The notes: generated by a model not told the origin, from the sequence alone. Shown: positions 9,683 to 18,879, counted from the stretch's first letter. The stretch: DNA of 64,000 nucleotides from Antribacter gilvus (GCF_003946865.1 NZ_QXTH01000010.1:124001-188000), one strand, 5' to 3'. Numbers and translations: made by a program.

Positions 9683-10036
9683 TCAGGAGAACGAGCCGCC
9701 GCAGGCGCAGGCGCTGCCCGCGTTCGGGTTGTCGATCGTGAAGCCCTGCTTCTCGATCGTGTCCGCGAAGTCGATGGTGGCGCCCTCGAGGTAGGGGACG
9801 CTCATCTTGTCGACGACGACCTCGACACCGTCGTAGTCGCGCACAGCGTCACCCTCGAGCATGCGCTCGTCGAAGTAGAGCTGGTAGATCAGGCCGGAGC
9901 AGCCACCGGGCTGCACCGCCACGCGCAGGCGAAGGTCGTCGCGACCCTCCTGCTCGAGGAGGTTGCGGATCTTGTCGGCCGCGACGTCCGTGAGGTTCAC
10001 GGCGTGGGTCGTGACGTCGGAGGTGGTGTCTGTCAT
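9683..10036 (-). CDS. erpA: A-type iron-sulfur cluster insertion protein (ErpA/HesB)
   Basis: A 117-residue A-type carrier that delivers Fe-S clusters to apo-proteins. The conserved cysteines are visible in GGCSGL and in the C-terminal SACACGG (C-x-C). The start ATG at 10036 is preceded by an AGGAGA ribosome-binding site; an in-frame start 12 codons earlier is less likely. The M. tuberculosis homologue Rv2204c lies in the same relative position between ctaC and a glycerate-kinase-like gene, from memory. NadA and LipA, encoded nearby, are [4Fe-4S] clients in principle. Confidence 0.93.
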   Translation of the reverse strand: MTDTTSDVTTHAVNLTDVAADKIRNLLEQEGRDDLRLRVAVQPGGCSGLIYQLYFDERMLEGDAVRDYDGVEVVVDKMSVPYLEGATIDFADTIEKQGFTIDNPNAGSACACGGSFS

Positions 10037-10170
10037 GGGTCGTCTCTCCTGATCTGGCGCGGTGCTGGGCACCGCCCCTGGACGGTCGTCTCGCAGACCG
10101 TGACAACACGACGGTCCCGCGGTCTGTTCCCGATCCTACGCTCGCCCGCGGCGGGCGTCCGTGACCGCTG

Positions 10171-10701
10171 TCACGTCCACGCCGGGGCCCAGGTACGTGC
10201 CACGCGGACGAGCCGGGCGCCGGGGTCGTCGCCGACCTCGTGCACGCCGCTCAGACCCGCCGTGGACCACTCCCGCCGGCTCGCCTCGCTCCGCCCCGCC
10301 AGGACCACCACGGGGACCGCGCTCGTCGACGCCGCGAGGGCCGCCTCGACGACCGGCCCGCGGTGCAAGGACGGCCCGTCCAGCACGGGGACGTAGACCA
10401 TGACCAGGTCGGCATGGGCGGCGCGCTCCGCGAGGGCGGCGGCCTCCGCCCGCCCGAGCGAGGAGGGGGTGAGGCTGGGCGCGGAGCTGCGCTCCGCCGT
10501 CGGCCGGCCCACCGGGAGGGCTGCTCCCGCGACGAGCACACCCCGGCCGCCCGACGGCGCCGCGCCCGGCCCGGGCGCGGCGGGCACCGCCGGGAGGCTC
10601 ACCTCGTGCACCTCGACCGTCGTGTGCGGGGCGGCGCGGGTCCAGGCGTCGGCGAGGGAGAGGGCGTCGGACCGGTGGCCGGCCAGGAGGAGGACGTGCA
10701 C
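10171..10701 (-). CDS. Shortened glycerate-kinase-like protein
   Basis: A 176-residue protein beginning MHVLLLAGH. Its C-terminal half (ADLVMVYVPVLDGPSL...VVVLAG) recalls the end of the glycerate kinase type I family (ADLVVTGEGRLD...), but the protein is less than half the usual length of about 370 and the EG-R-D active-site residues are not preserved. Enzyme activity is therefore unlikely. The neighbour pattern (Rv2205c next to Rv2204c in M. tuberculosis, from memory) supports the relationship. The GTG start is 6 nt after TAGGGT, a leaderless arrangement. Confidence 0.6.
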   Translation of the reverse strand: MHVLLLAGHRSDALSLADAWTRAAPHTTVEVHEVSLPAVPAAPGPGAAPSGGRGVLVAGAALPVGRPTAERSSAPSLTPSSLGRAEAAALAERAAHADLVMVYVPVLDGPSLHRGPVVEAALAASTSAVPVVVLAGRSEASRREWSTAGLSGVHEVGDDPGARLVRVARTWAPAWT

Positions 10702-10759
10702 GTGCCGACCCTAGCGACCTGTGGAGGACCCCGGCAGCCGCTCGCGGCGGTGTGTCACC

Positions 10760-11965
10760 ATGGTGATCGTGAGCACGCTCCTGGCAAACTTCTCCGAGCC
10801 GTCCGCCTCGCCGCTGCTGCTGCTCGGGCAGGGCCGTGACCTGGACTCCGAGCGCGGCGTCGAGTGTACGGGGGCCCTCCCCGCAGCGAGCGACCCGGAC
10901 CTGGTCGATCGGGCCCGCGCGGCACGCGCCGCGCTGGGCGACCGCGCCTTCGTGCTGGGCCACCACTACCAGCGCGACGAGGTCATCGACTTCGCCGACG
11001 TCACGGGCGACTCCTTCAAGCTCGCGCGCGAGGCCGCGGCGCGGCCGGAGGCGGAGTACATCATCTTCTGCGGCGTGCACTTCATGGCCGAGAGCGCGGA
11101 CATCCTCACGTCCGACGACCAGCAGGTCGTGCTGCCCGACCTCGCCGCCGGATGCTCGATGGCCGACATGGCGGCGATCCACCAGGTGGACGAGGCCTGG
11201 GCCGTGCTGGAGGACCACGGGATCGCGGGCGACACGATCCCCGTCACCTACATGAACTCCACGGCGGCGATCAAGGCGTTCACGGGCCGCCACGGCGGGA
11301 CCGTGTGCACGTCGTCGAACGCCGAGGTGGCGCTGCGCTGGGCATTCGACCAGGTCGGCGGCGTGGACGGTACCGGGAAGGTCCTGTTCATGCCCGACCA
11401 GCACCTCGGCCGCAACACGGCGGTGCTCAAGCTGGGCCTGTCGCTCGACGACTGCGTGGTGTTCGACCCGCGCAAGCCGAACGGCGGCCTCACGGACGCG
11501 CAGCTGCGCGACGCGCGCATGATCCTGTGGCGCGGCCACTGCTCGGTGCACGGTCGCTTCTCGGCGAAGAACGTCACGGACGTCCGCGCCGCGGTGCCGG
11601 GCGTCAACGTGCTGGTGCACCCCGAGTGCAAGAACGAGGTGGTCACAGCCGCCGACTTCGTGGGCTCGACGGAGTACATCATCAAGATGCTCGACGCCGC
11701 CGAGCCGGGCTCGTCCTGGGCCATCGGCACCGAGCTCAACCTGGTGCGGCGCGTGGCCGCCGCCCACCCGGACAAGAACGTGCACTATCTCGACTCGACG
11801 GTGTGCTTCTGCTCCACCATGAACCGCATCGACCTGCCGCACCTGGTGTGGACGATGGAGTCGCTGGTGGCGGGACGGGTGGTCAATCGGATCGTCGTGG
11901 ACGCCGACGACGCGCACTGGGCGCGCGTGGCCCTCGACCAGATGCTCGCCCTGCCGGGTATCTGA
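10760..11965 (+). CDS. nadA: Quinolinate synthase A
   Basis: A 401-residue NadA that condenses iminoaspartate with dihydroxyacetone phosphate to make quinolinate for NAD. The three cysteines that bind the catalytic [4Fe-4S] cluster are seen in FCGVHFMAE, HPECKNEV and VCFCSTM. The HHYQRDE and YMNSTA segments are also typical. The start is uncertain: ATG 10760 is used; GTG at 10769 is possible and neither has a strong ribosome-binding site. The nadB and nadC genes that usually follow in actinobacteria are not here; a DJ-1 family gene follows instead. Confidence 0.95.
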   Translation: MVIVSTLLANFSEPSASPLLLLGQGRDLDSERGVECTGALPAASDPDLVDRARAARAALGDRAFVLGHHYQRDEVIDFADVTGDSFKLAREAAARPEAEYIIFCGVHFMAESADILTSDDQQVVLPDLAAGCSMADMAAIHQVDEAWAVLEDHGIAGDTIPVTYMNSTAAIKAFTGRHGGTVCTSSNAEVALRWAFDQVGGVDGTGKVLFMPDQHLGRNTAVLKLGLSLDDCVVFDPRKPNGGLTDAQLRDARMILWRGHCSVHGRFSAKNVTDVRAAVPGVNVLVHPECKNEVVTAADFVGSTEYIIKMLDAAEPGSSWAIGTELNLVRRVAAAHPDKNVHYLDSTVCFCSTMNRIDLPHLVWTMESLVAGRVVNRIVVDADDAHWARVALDQMLALPGI

Positions 11966-11985
11966 CCGGAGCACAAGGGGGCGGC

Positions 11986-12576
11986 ATGAGCATCCACGAC
12001 GGGCTGCGCATCGGGATCTTCGTCTTCGACGAGGCGGAGGAGCTCGACGTGGTGGGCCCGTTCGAGGTGTTCGCGACGTGGGCCGAGCACTCGGCCCTCA
12101 AGCCCCAGGTCAGCACCTTCTCCTGGGACGGGTCCGGGGTGCGGCTCGCCAAGGGCCTGCGGCTCGTGCCCGCGCACTCCGCCGACGACGTGGGCCCGCT
12201 GCACCTGCTCGTGTACCCGGGCGGCCCCGGGACCCGCCCGCTGATCGCCGAGCCCGGGCACCTGGCCTGGCTGCGCGCGGTGCAGCGCCAGACCCCGGTG
12301 ATCGCCAGCGTGTGCACGGGGGCGCTCGTCCTCGCCGCCGCCGGGCTGCTCTCCGGCCGCCCCGCCACCACCCACCGCGACCACTTCGACGAGCTGGCCG
12401 AGATCGACGCGAGCGTGCTGGTGGACACGGAGGCCCGCTTCGTGGACGACGGCGACGTGGTGACCTCGGCCGGCGTGTCCGCCGGCCTCGACATGGCGCT
12501 CCACCTGGTGGGTCGCCTCGAGTCGCCCGAGTGCGCCCAGGCCGTCCGGCACGCGCTCCACTACGAAAGTACCTGA
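11986..12576 (+). CDS. DJ-1/PfpI family protein (GATase1-like, isonitrile hydratase type)
   Basis: A 196-residue protein of the DJ-1/PfpI superfamily. The nucleophile elbow is SVCTGALVLAAAGLL, with the Cys that serves catalysis in isonitrile hydratases and glyoxalase III-like members; TTHRDHFDEL and the DEAEELDVVGPFEVF opening match the isonitrile hydratase and GlxA-N-like group. No AraC-type DNA-binding domain follows, so it acts as an enzyme and not as a regulator. An AAGGGGG ribosome-binding site precedes the ATG, 20 bp after nadA. Substrate unknown. Confidence 0.85.
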   Translation: MSIHDGLRIGIFVFDEAEELDVVGPFEVFATWAEHSALKPQVSTFSWDGSGVRLAKGLRLVPAHSADDVGPLHLLVYPGGPGTRPLIAEPGHLAWLRAVQRQTPVIASVCTGALVLAAAGLLSGRPATTHRDHFDELAEIDASVLVDTEARFVDDGDVVTSAGVSAGLDMALHLVGRLESPECAQAVRHALHYEST

Positions 12577-12607
12577 TACCGGACGTGCGCGGTATATCCT
12601 GCGGCCT

Positions 12608-13150
12608 ATGACCCGCATGCTGCACCTGACCTGGGCCTCGCTCGTGCCGCGCCGCAAGGTCCCCGGCCGAGGAATCCTCGACGCGTCCGTCACCCGGATG
12701 CGTGTGCTGCCGGCTGACCTCGACTACTACCTGCACGTGAACAACGGCGCCTACCTCCAGATGATGGACGTGGCCCGCAGCAACATGCTCGCCGACCTCG
12801 GGGCGTTCCCCCTCGCCCGCGAGAAGGGCTGGCTGCCCGTGGTGGCCGCCTCCACCGTGAAGTACCGGCGTTCGCTGCAGCTCTGGGAGCGGTTCGAGAT
12901 CACCACCCGGGTCATCGGCTGGGACGCACGCGTCTTCTACATGGAGCAGGTCTTCACCCGCCGTGGCGACCTGTGCGCCCGCGGGATCGTCGCCGGGAGG
13001 TTCCTCGACCGCACGGGCAACCGGATCGCCCCGCAGGACGTGATCGAGCTGTTCGCCGGGGAGCCCGTCGAGAGCCCCGCGCTGCCCGACGACGTCGTGG
13101 CCTGGGCCCGCGCCTTCGACGTGGCGCCGCGCGAGCCCTCCACGCGGTAG
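12608..13150 (+). CDS. Hotdog-fold acyl-CoA thioesterase-like protein
   Basis: A 180-residue thioesterase-family protein. The region YYLHVNNGAYLQMMD has the HxNN-type segment of 4HBT_2/FcbC-like hotdog enzymes. Substrate and pathway are not evident. The gene looks leaderless (TATCCT, 7 nt, ATG). Its last 12 bases form one arm of a hairpin that ends in the gap before the convergent peptidase gene. Confidence 0.8.
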   Translation: MTRMLHLTWASLVPRRKVPGRGILDASVTRMRVLPADLDYYLHVNNGAYLQMMDVARSNMLADLGAFPLAREKGWLPVVAASTVKYRRSLQLWERFEITTRVIGWDARVFYMEQVFTRRGDLCARGIVAGRFLDRTGNRIAPQDVIELFAGEPVESPALPDDVVAWARAFDVAPREPSTR

Positions 13151-13167
13151 GGCGCGGAGGGCTCGCG
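13130..13167. terminator. Hairpin overlapping the thioesterase stop codon
   Basis: Perfect 12-nt arms at 13130-13141 (inside the coding end) and 13156-13167, enclosing the TAG stop. It lies between two convergent genes only 21 bp apart, so a shared terminator is likely. Confidence 0.55.
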
Positions 13168-13171
13168 AGGG

Positions 13172-14542
13172 TCAGAGCCCCTCGGCCACCTTCGTCAGCA
13201 GCAGCGCCTCGGCGAGCACGACCTTCTGCAGCTCGCCCAGGTGCACCGACTCGTTGGCGCCGTGGGCTCGCGAGTCGGGGTCCTCGACGCCTGTCACGAG
13301 GATCGCCGCGCCGGGGAACACCTCGAGCAGGTCCGCGATGAAGGGGATGGAACCGCCCACGCCGACGTCCACGGGGTCCGTGCCCCAGGCCGTCGCGAAG
13401 GCCCAGCGCGCCGCCTGCATGGCGGGGGTGTCGCCGGGCGCGAGGAACGGCTTGCCGGTCTCCTTCGTGGTCCACGTGACGCGCGCGCCGAACGGCGCGT
13501 GCTTCGCCACGTGCGCCCCGAGCGCCTCCGCCGCAGCGGCCGGGTCCTGACCCGGCGCGAGGCGGAGCGAGAGCTTGGCCCGGGCGCTCGGCGTGATCGT
13601 GTTCGACGCGCGCGCGGTCGGCGTCGCGTCGATGCCGATGACCGACAGCGCCGGCTTCGACCACAGGCGGCCCGCGATCGAGCCGGTGCCCGCGAGCTCG
13701 ACGCCGTCGAGCAGCGAGGAGTCGGCGCGGAACGACGCCTCGTCGTAGTCCACCTCCGGCTCGGCGGCCGTCACAAGACCCTCGACGGCGACGTCGCCCG
13801 CGTCGTCGTGGAAGGTGGCGACGAGCCGCGACAGCACCGTCAGCGCGTCCAGGACCGGGCCGCCGAACATGCCCGAGTGCACGGCGTGGCCCAGCACCTC
13901 GACGTCGAGGTAGCCGTCCACGAGGCCACGCAGCGACGTGGTCAGGGCGGGCACGCCCACCTTCCAGTTGCTGGAGTCGGCCACGACGATCACGTCCGCC
14001 GCGAGCAGGTCGCGGTACTGCTCGAGGAACGCGCGGAACGACGGCGAACCGTCCTCCTCCTCGCCCTCCACGAACACGGTCACGCCCACCGCAAGGTCCT
14101 CGCCGAGCGCGCGCAGCGCCCCGAGGTGCGCGGCGATGCCCGCCTTGTCGTCGGCGGCGCCGCGGCCGTAGAGACGCTCGCCCACGAGCGTGGGCTCGAA
14201 GGGCGGGGTCTCCCACGCGGCGTCGTCGCCCGGCGGCTGCACGTCGTGGTGCGCGTAGAGCAGGACGGTCGGCGCCCCCGCAGGAGCGGGACGGCGGGCC
14301 ACCACGGCCGGGGCGCCGAGGACGCCGTCGGGCCGGGGCGCCTGGAGGATCTGCACGTCGGGGAGGCCCGCGGTGCGGAGGAGGTCGGCCACCGCCTGGG
14401 CGCTCGCCGCCACGTGCACCTGGTCGAAGGCCGCGGCGGAGACGCTGGGGATGCGCACGAGCGCCTCGAGGTCGGACTGGAGCGCGGGGAAGAGCTGGGT
14501 GACGCGCTCCCGGAGCGCGTCCACCTGGGTTTCGTTGGTCAC
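13172..14542 (-). CDS. M20 family dipeptidase
   Basis: A 456-residue M20 metallopeptidase (CNDP/DapE-like). Metal ligands and catalytic acids are clear: H in LYAHHDVQPPGD, D in GRGAADDKAG, the E-E pair in EGEEEDGS, D in VVADSS, and the last H in HGANESVHL. A dimerisation lid domain lies between about 185 and 300. It probably hydrolyses dipeptides in the cytoplasm. The GTG start follows TAGCGT by 6 nt, so the transcript is probably leaderless. Confidence 0.94.
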   Translation of the reverse strand: MTNETQVDALRERVTQLFPALQSDLEALVRIPSVSAAAFDQVHVAASAQAVADLLRTAGLPDVQILQAPRPDGVLGAPAVVARRPAPAGAPTVLLYAHHDVQPPGDDAAWETPPFEPTLVGERLYGRGAADDKAGIAAHLGALRALGEDLAVGVTVFVEGEEEDGSPSFRAFLEQYRDLLAADVIVVADSSNWKVGVPALTTSLRGLVDGYLDVEVLGHAVHSGMFGGPVLDALTVLSRLVATFHDDAGDVAVEGLVTAAEPEVDYDEASFRADSSLLDGVELAGTGSIAGRLWSKPALSVIGIDATPTARASNTITPSARAKLSLRLAPGQDPAAAAEALGAHVAKHAPFGARVTWTTKETGKPFLAPGDTPAMQAARWAFATAWGTDPVDVGVGGSIPFIADLLEVFPGAAILVTGVEDPDSRAHGANESVHLGELQKVVLAEALLLTKVAEGL

Positions 14543-14625
14543 CGGCCAACGCTACCTCTCGTCCTCCCGTGGGCCGTCCGAGGGGCGCGGCGGGCCGACG
14601 TCGCGGCTCGGACTAGAATCGTCGG

Positions 14626-15246
14626 GTGTTCTCCCGCAGCAAGTCGGACTCCCCCGCCAGCACCACACCCCCTGGCGAGCCCCTCGGCCAGGTGACGGCG
14701 CCCTCCGGGGCGACCGAGACGTCGTCGGGCAAGGGACGGCCCACGCCCAAGCGCAAGCAGTCGCAGGCGGCGAACAAGCGGCCGCTCGTGCCGGCCGACC
14801 GCAAGGCCGCGGCCAAGGCCCAGCGCGCGCAGCGCCGCGCCGACCGCGAGCGCTCGTACCAGGCCATGCAGACCGGCGACGAGCGCTACCTGCCGCTCAA
14901 GGACAAGGGGCCCCAGCGCCGTTATGTGCGCGACTTCGTGGACGCCCGCTGGAACCTCGGCGAGTTCTTCCTACCGATCGCGTTCGTGTTCCTGTTCGCC
15001 ACGTTCTTCACGCAGTCGCGCCCGGAGATCGGGCTCCTCGTGCTCGTCGGCCTCTACGGCTTCCTCTTCCTCACGCTGATCGACGCCGCGCTGCTGTGGC
15101 GCTCGCTGAAGAAGCGGCTGATCGCGAAGTTCGGCCCGGAGGTCCCGCGCGGCACGATGATGTACGCCATCACGCGGGCCTACCAGATGCGCCGGTCGCG
15201 CCTGCCGCGCGCCATGAGCAAGAAGCACGGCGAGTACCCGGTCTGA
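14626..15246 (+). CDS. DUF3043 membrane protein
   Basis: A 206-residue DUF3043 protein, a family confined to actinobacteria with no known function. The N-terminal 85 residues are a basic, Lys/Arg/Ala-rich cytoplasmic part, then two membrane helices (about 112-130 and 134-152), then a basic tail. The GTG start follows TAGAAT by exactly 6 nt, a clear example of a leaderless promoter. Confidence 0.9.
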   Translation: MFSRSKSDSPASTTPPGEPLGQVTAPSGATETSSGKGRPTPKRKQSQAANKRPLVPADRKAAAKAQRAQRRADRERSYQAMQTGDERYLPLKDKGPQRRYVRDFVDARWNLGEFFLPIAFVFLFATFFTQSRPEIGLLVLVGLYGFLFLTLIDAALLWRSLKKRLIAKFGPEVPRGTMMYAITRAYQMRRSRLPRAMSKKHGEYPV

Positions 15247-15254
15247 CCACGAAA

Positions 15255-15333
15255 GATGCCGAGGTGGTGCGTCCGTCCGGGTCCCGCGCAGGTTGACCTG
15301 CGCAAGACCGGACGGACGCACCACCTCGGCATC
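15255..15333. terminator. Very long perfect inverted repeat between convergent genes
   Basis: Perfect 26-nt arms at 15255-15280 and 15308-15333. The 27-nt interior folds again as an 8-bp hairpin (15286-15293 with 15296-15303, loop TG). It occupies the gap between DUF3043 and the convergent aldo/keto reductase and is probably a two-way terminator. Confidence 0.7.
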
Positions 15334-15342
15334 GTCGTCGGG

Positions 15343-16356
15343 TCAGGCCACGCGGGCCTTCGGCGCGCCTTCGGCCGTCTTGGCGGGGTCCCGCTCGACG
15401 ACGCCGCCGAGCACCTCGTCGATCTTCGCCATGAGCTCCGCCGGGATGACCACGCCGGAGGCCTTGACGTTCTCCGCGACCTGCTCCGGGCGGGACGCGC
15501 CCACGAGCGCCGCGGCGACGTTCTCGTTCTGCAGCACCCAGGCGATCGACAGCTGGGCCATCGAGAGGTCCAGCTCGGCCGCGATCGGCTTGAGCGCCTG
15601 CACGGCGGTCAGCACGTCGTCGGCCATGAAGCGCTGGATGAACCGGGCGCCACCGTTCTCGTCCGTGGCGCGCGACCCCGCCGGCGCCGGCTGACCCGGC
15701 AGGTACTTTCCGGAGAGCACGCCCTGGGCCATGGGCGACCAGACGATCTGCGAGATGCCGAGCTCCTTCGAGGCCGGGACGACCTCGTCCTCGATGACGC
15801 GCCACAGCATCGAGTACTGCGGCTGCGAGGAGATGAGCTGGAAGCCCAGGTCCTTCGCCAGCGCGTGGCCGGCGCGGAGCTGGTCGGCGGTCCACTCGCT
15901 GACGCCGACGTAGAGGACCTTGCCCTGGCGCACGAGGTCGGCGAACGCCTGCATCGTCTCCTCGAGCGGGGTCTCGGTGTCGTAGCGGTGGGCCTGGTAC
16001 AGGTCCACATAGTCGGTGCCGAGGCGGGTCAGGGACCCGTTGATCGACTCCATGATGTGCTTGCGCGACAGGCCGGTGTCGTTGGGACCGCCGGGGCCGG
16101 TCGGCCAGTACACCTTCGTGAAGATCTCGAGCGACTCGCGCCGCTCTCCCTTCAGTGCGTCGCCGAGGACCTGCTCCGCCTTCGTGTTCGCGTACACGTC
16201 GGCCGTGTCGAACGACGTGATGCCGGCGTCGAGCGCGGCGCGGACGCACTGCGTCGCGACGTCGTTCTCCACCTGCGAGCCATGGGTGATCCAGTTGCCG
16301 TAGGTGATCTCCGAGATCTTGAGACCACTGTTGCCGAGGTAGCGGTAATTGGGCAT
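15343..16356 (-). CDS. Aldo/keto reductase
   Basis: A 337-residue NADPH-dependent aldo/keto reductase of the Kv-beta/YghZ-like group. The catalytic tetrad is present: D and Y in FDTADVYANTKAE, K in FTKVYW, H in YQAHRYD. The C-terminal GASRPEQV segment binds the cofactor phosphate. Substrate unknown. The ATG at 16356 is preferred over a GTG two codons earlier because it lies 6 nt after TAGGGT, the leaderless spacing seen throughout this window. Confidence 0.94.
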   Translation of the reverse strand: MPNYRYLGNSGLKISEITYGNWITHGSQVENDVATQCVRAALDAGITSFDTADVYANTKAEQVLGDALKGERRESLEIFTKVYWPTGPGGPNDTGLSRKHIMESINGSLTRLGTDYVDLYQAHRYDTETPLEETMQAFADLVRQGKVLYVGVSEWTADQLRAGHALAKDLGFQLISSQPQYSMLWRVIEDEVVPASKELGISQIVWSPMAQGVLSGKYLPGQPAPAGSRATDENGGARFIQRFMADDVLTAVQALKPIAAELDLSMAQLSIAWVLQNENVAAALVGASRPEQVAENVKASGVVIPAELMAKIDEVLGGVVERDPAKTAEGAPKARVA

Positions 16357-16472
16357 GGACACACCCTACGACGACCGATCGAAACGAATCGAACCGTCTT
16401 CGAGGCCGGGCGGCGGGTCCGCCGTGGGTGACGGTGGGCGCGCCGGTAGGCGCCGGCGGACCCGCCCGCGAC

Positions 16473-17216
16473 CTACCGGCGGACCGTCGCCAGCCCTTGC
16501 GGCGCGACGAACCGCACCGCCGCCTGCACCACCACGCCGACGCCCAGCGCGTACACCACGGTGGCCCAGCCGAACGTCCCGCCGAGCACCAGGCCCGCGA
16601 GCACCACGGTCACCTCGATGGCGGTCTTCACGGCCCGGACCGGCCACCCCGTCCGCGCGATGATCCCCGTCATCAGCCCGTCGCGCGGACCCGGCCCGAG
16701 GCGCACGCCGATGTAGGCGGCCGTCGCCACGCCGTTGAGCACCACACCCCCGAGGGCCAGCGCCACCGCGGCGACCAGGCTGGGATCCGGGACCACCGCC
16801 CGGACGACCGCGAGCGCCGGGTCGACGGCGACGCTGATCACCACCACGTTCGCCACCGTGCCGATGCCGGGCCGCTGCCGCAGCGGGATCCAGGCCAGCA
16901 GCACCAGGACGCTAGCCCCGGCGACGACGACGCCGAACGGCAGGCCGGTGCTCCGGACCACCCCCTGGTGCAGCACGTCCCAGGGCATCCCGCCCTGGCC
17001 GGCGTGGATCATCATCGCCATGGAGAGGGTGTAGCCGAGCAGGCCGACGATCAGCTGGACTCCGCGGCGGACGGTCGACATGGGCGGGGCGGGCGCCGCG
17101 GCCGGGACGGCCGTTGGGGGCGGCGGCGGCGCGGCGGCCGCGGGCGGCGCGGGCGGCGCGGGCGGCGCGGGCTGGTCGTCGTCGGCGAGGGCCGAGGTGC
17201 TGGCGAGGTCGGTCAT
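16473..17216 (-). CDS. YczE family membrane protein
   Basis: A 247-residue integral membrane protein of the YczE/YitT-like family with about five helices after residue 50. The family hallmark HAGQGGMPWDVLHQG is visible. The first 45 residues are a Pro/Ala-rich stretch built on a 9-bp repeat (APP units); an internal ATG (MSTVRRG) could be the true start, but the GAGGGTGAGG ribosome-binding site supports 17216. It is divergent from a MocR regulator, as yczE is beside ycxD in Bacillus, so the regulator probably controls this exporter-like protein. Substrate unknown. Confidence 0.82.
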   Translation of the reverse strand: MTDLASTSALADDDQPAPPAPPAPPAAAAPPPPPTAVPAAAPAPPMSTVRRGVQLIVGLLGYTLSMAMMIHAGQGGMPWDVLHQGVVRSTGLPFGVVVAGASVLVLLAWIPLRQRPGIGTVANVVVISVAVDPALAVVRAVVPDPSLVAAVALALGGVVLNGVATAAYIGVRLGPGPRDGLMTGIIARTGWPVRAVKTAIEVTVVLAGLVLGGTFGWATVVYALGVGVVVQAAVRFVAPQGLATVRR

Positions 17217-17235
17217 GGCCTCACCCTCCCCCGCC

Positions 17236-17260
17236 ATTGGCCTTGCTATCCATAGCCAAT
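17236..17260. promoter_or_regulatory. Nested palindrome, probable MocR operator
   Basis: ATTGGC (17236-17241) and GCCAAT (17255-17260) form an inverted repeat with a 13-nt spacer that itself contains GCTAT-CC-ATAGC. This is the most AT-rich sequence in the 61-bp gap between the divergent YczE and MocR genes. Binding by the MocR protein is inferred from position. Confidence 0.55.
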
Positions 17261-17277
17261 CCGCGCAGAGTGGCCCC

Positions 17278-18870
17278 ATGGCCACCCGCTCCCCCACCGA
17301 CACGGCCCTGCGCCACCTCTCCCCCGCAGGCGCCACCCGCCTCCTCGCGGGCTGGCACGCGGGCGGCCCGGCGTACCTCGCCCTCGCCGACGCGCTCCGC
17401 GCCGCGGTCCTCGCCGGCACCCTCGCGCCGCTGACCCGCCTGCCCAGCGAGCGCGAGCTCGCGTCGGCGCTCGGCGTCTCGCGCACCACGACCGCCGCCG
17501 CGTACGCGCGCCTGCGGGAGCTCGGCTTCGCCGTGAGCCGCGTCGGCTCCGGGACGGTGGCGGTCCTCCCGCGTGGCGGGTTCCGGACGCTCGCCCCGCG
17601 CCCCGTCGCCGGTGACGCGCCCGCCCAGGACCCGCGCGGCACGCTGCCCGACGGCGTCCGCCCGGGTCGGGAGGGCGCCGCACCCGCTGCGGCGGCCGGG
17701 CGGGCGGCGTCGGCCGGGCGGGCGGCGTCGGCCGGGCAGGCCGCTGCCCTGCGCACCGGCTCCCTGGGCACGGGTCCCGACGACCTCCTCGACCTGGCGC
17801 AGGCCACCCCCGCCGCCCCGCCCGCCCTGCACGACGCGTTCGCCCGCGCCCTGGAGGCGCTGCCCGCCTACCTCGGGACCGGCGGGTACGCGCACTTCGG
17901 GATCGAGCCGCTGCGGGAGGCGATCGCCTCCCGGTACCGCGAGCGGGGAGTCCCCACGACCGCGGACCAGATCCTCGTCACGACCGGCGCGCAGCAGGCG
18001 ATCACCCTGCTCGCGCAGACGTTCGTGGGGCAGCGCGACCCGGTCGTCGTCGAGTCGCCCACCTACTACCACGCGATGGAGGCGCTGCGACGGGCGGGCG
18101 GCCGTCTCGTCGGCGTCCCGGTCGGGGACGTGGAGCAGCTGGAGTCGGCGGTGCGACAGACCCGGCCACGGCTCGTCTACCTCGTCCCCGACTTCCACAA
18201 CCCGACCGGCGCGTCCCTCGACCCCGACCGGCGAGCAGCCGTGCGCGCCCTCGCCGACCGGTACGGCGTCACCGTCGTGGGCGACGAGACCCTCACCGAG
18301 CTCGCCATCGACCCGGCCGCGGCGATCACCGACCCGTTCGCCGGCGACGGCACGTCGCCGCACCTCGTGACCGTCGGGTCGGCGTCGAAGACGTTCTGGG
18401 GAGGGCTCCGCGTCGGCTGGGTACGCGCCGACGTACAGGTCGTGGCCCGGCTCGCCCGGACCCGGCAGTCCATGGACATCGCCACGGCGGTACTCGAACA
18501 GCTCGCCGTCATCGAGCTGCTCGGCCGCCGCGAGGAGCTGCTGCCGGGACGTCTGGCGGGGCTGCGGGAGCGCCGCGACACCACCGTGGCCCTGCTCCGC
18601 GACGCGCTCCCCGGGTGGCACGTCCCTACGCCGCCCGGCGGCCTCTGCCTGTGGGTGGACCTCGGGCTGCCCGTGGCTCAGGCCTTCACCGCCGCGGCCG
18701 GCGCGGAAGGCGTCCTCGTGAACGCCGGCCCGGTCTTCACGCCCGACGGGTCGGCCCGCGACCGGGTCCGCCTCACCTACACGCGCACCACGGAGGAGCT
18801 GGCGCTCGCGGTCCCGGCCCTGGCCCGCGCGTGGGACCGGGTGGCCGGACGCGGCCCGGCCGTTCGGTAG
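17278..18870 (+). CDS. MocR-type GntR regulator with aminotransferase domain
   Basis: A 530-residue regulator. Residues about 25-95 are a GntR winged helix (LPSERELASALGVSRTT), then a linker of about 60 residues rich in Ala/Gly/Arg with short tandem repeats (AASAGR), then a type I aminotransferase-like domain. The PLP lysine is intact (SASKTFWGG, Lys371), and so are the DFHNPTG and GDET segments. In the MocR family PLP or an amine acts as the effector. It most likely controls the divergent YczE-type gene and itself. Confidence 0.92.
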   Translation: MATRSPTDTALRHLSPAGATRLLAGWHAGGPAYLALADALRAAVLAGTLAPLTRLPSERELASALGVSRTTTAAAYARLRELGFAVSRVGSGTVAVLPRGGFRTLAPRPVAGDAPAQDPRGTLPDGVRPGREGAAPAAAAGRAASAGRAASAGQAAALRTGSLGTGPDDLLDLAQATPAAPPALHDAFARALEALPAYLGTGGYAHFGIEPLREAIASRYRERGVPTTADQILVTTGAQQAITLLAQTFVGQRDPVVVESPTYYHAMEALRRAGGRLVGVPVGDVEQLESAVRQTRPRLVYLVPDFHNPTGASLDPDRRAAVRALADRYGVTVVGDETLTELAIDPAAAITDPFAGDGTSPHLVTVGSASKTFWGGLRVGWVRADVQVVARLARTRQSMDIATAVLEQLAVIELLGRREELLPGRLAGLRERRDTTVALLRDALPGWHVPTPPGGLCLWVDLGLPVAQAFTAAAGAEGVLVNAGPVFTPDGSARDRVRLTYTRTTEELALAVPALARAWDRVAGRGPAVR

Positions 18871-18879
18871 CTCGTCGGA

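Noticed and set aside
10171-10701. A functional glycerate kinase
   Set aside because: It is under half the family length and lacks the active-site EG-R-D residues.
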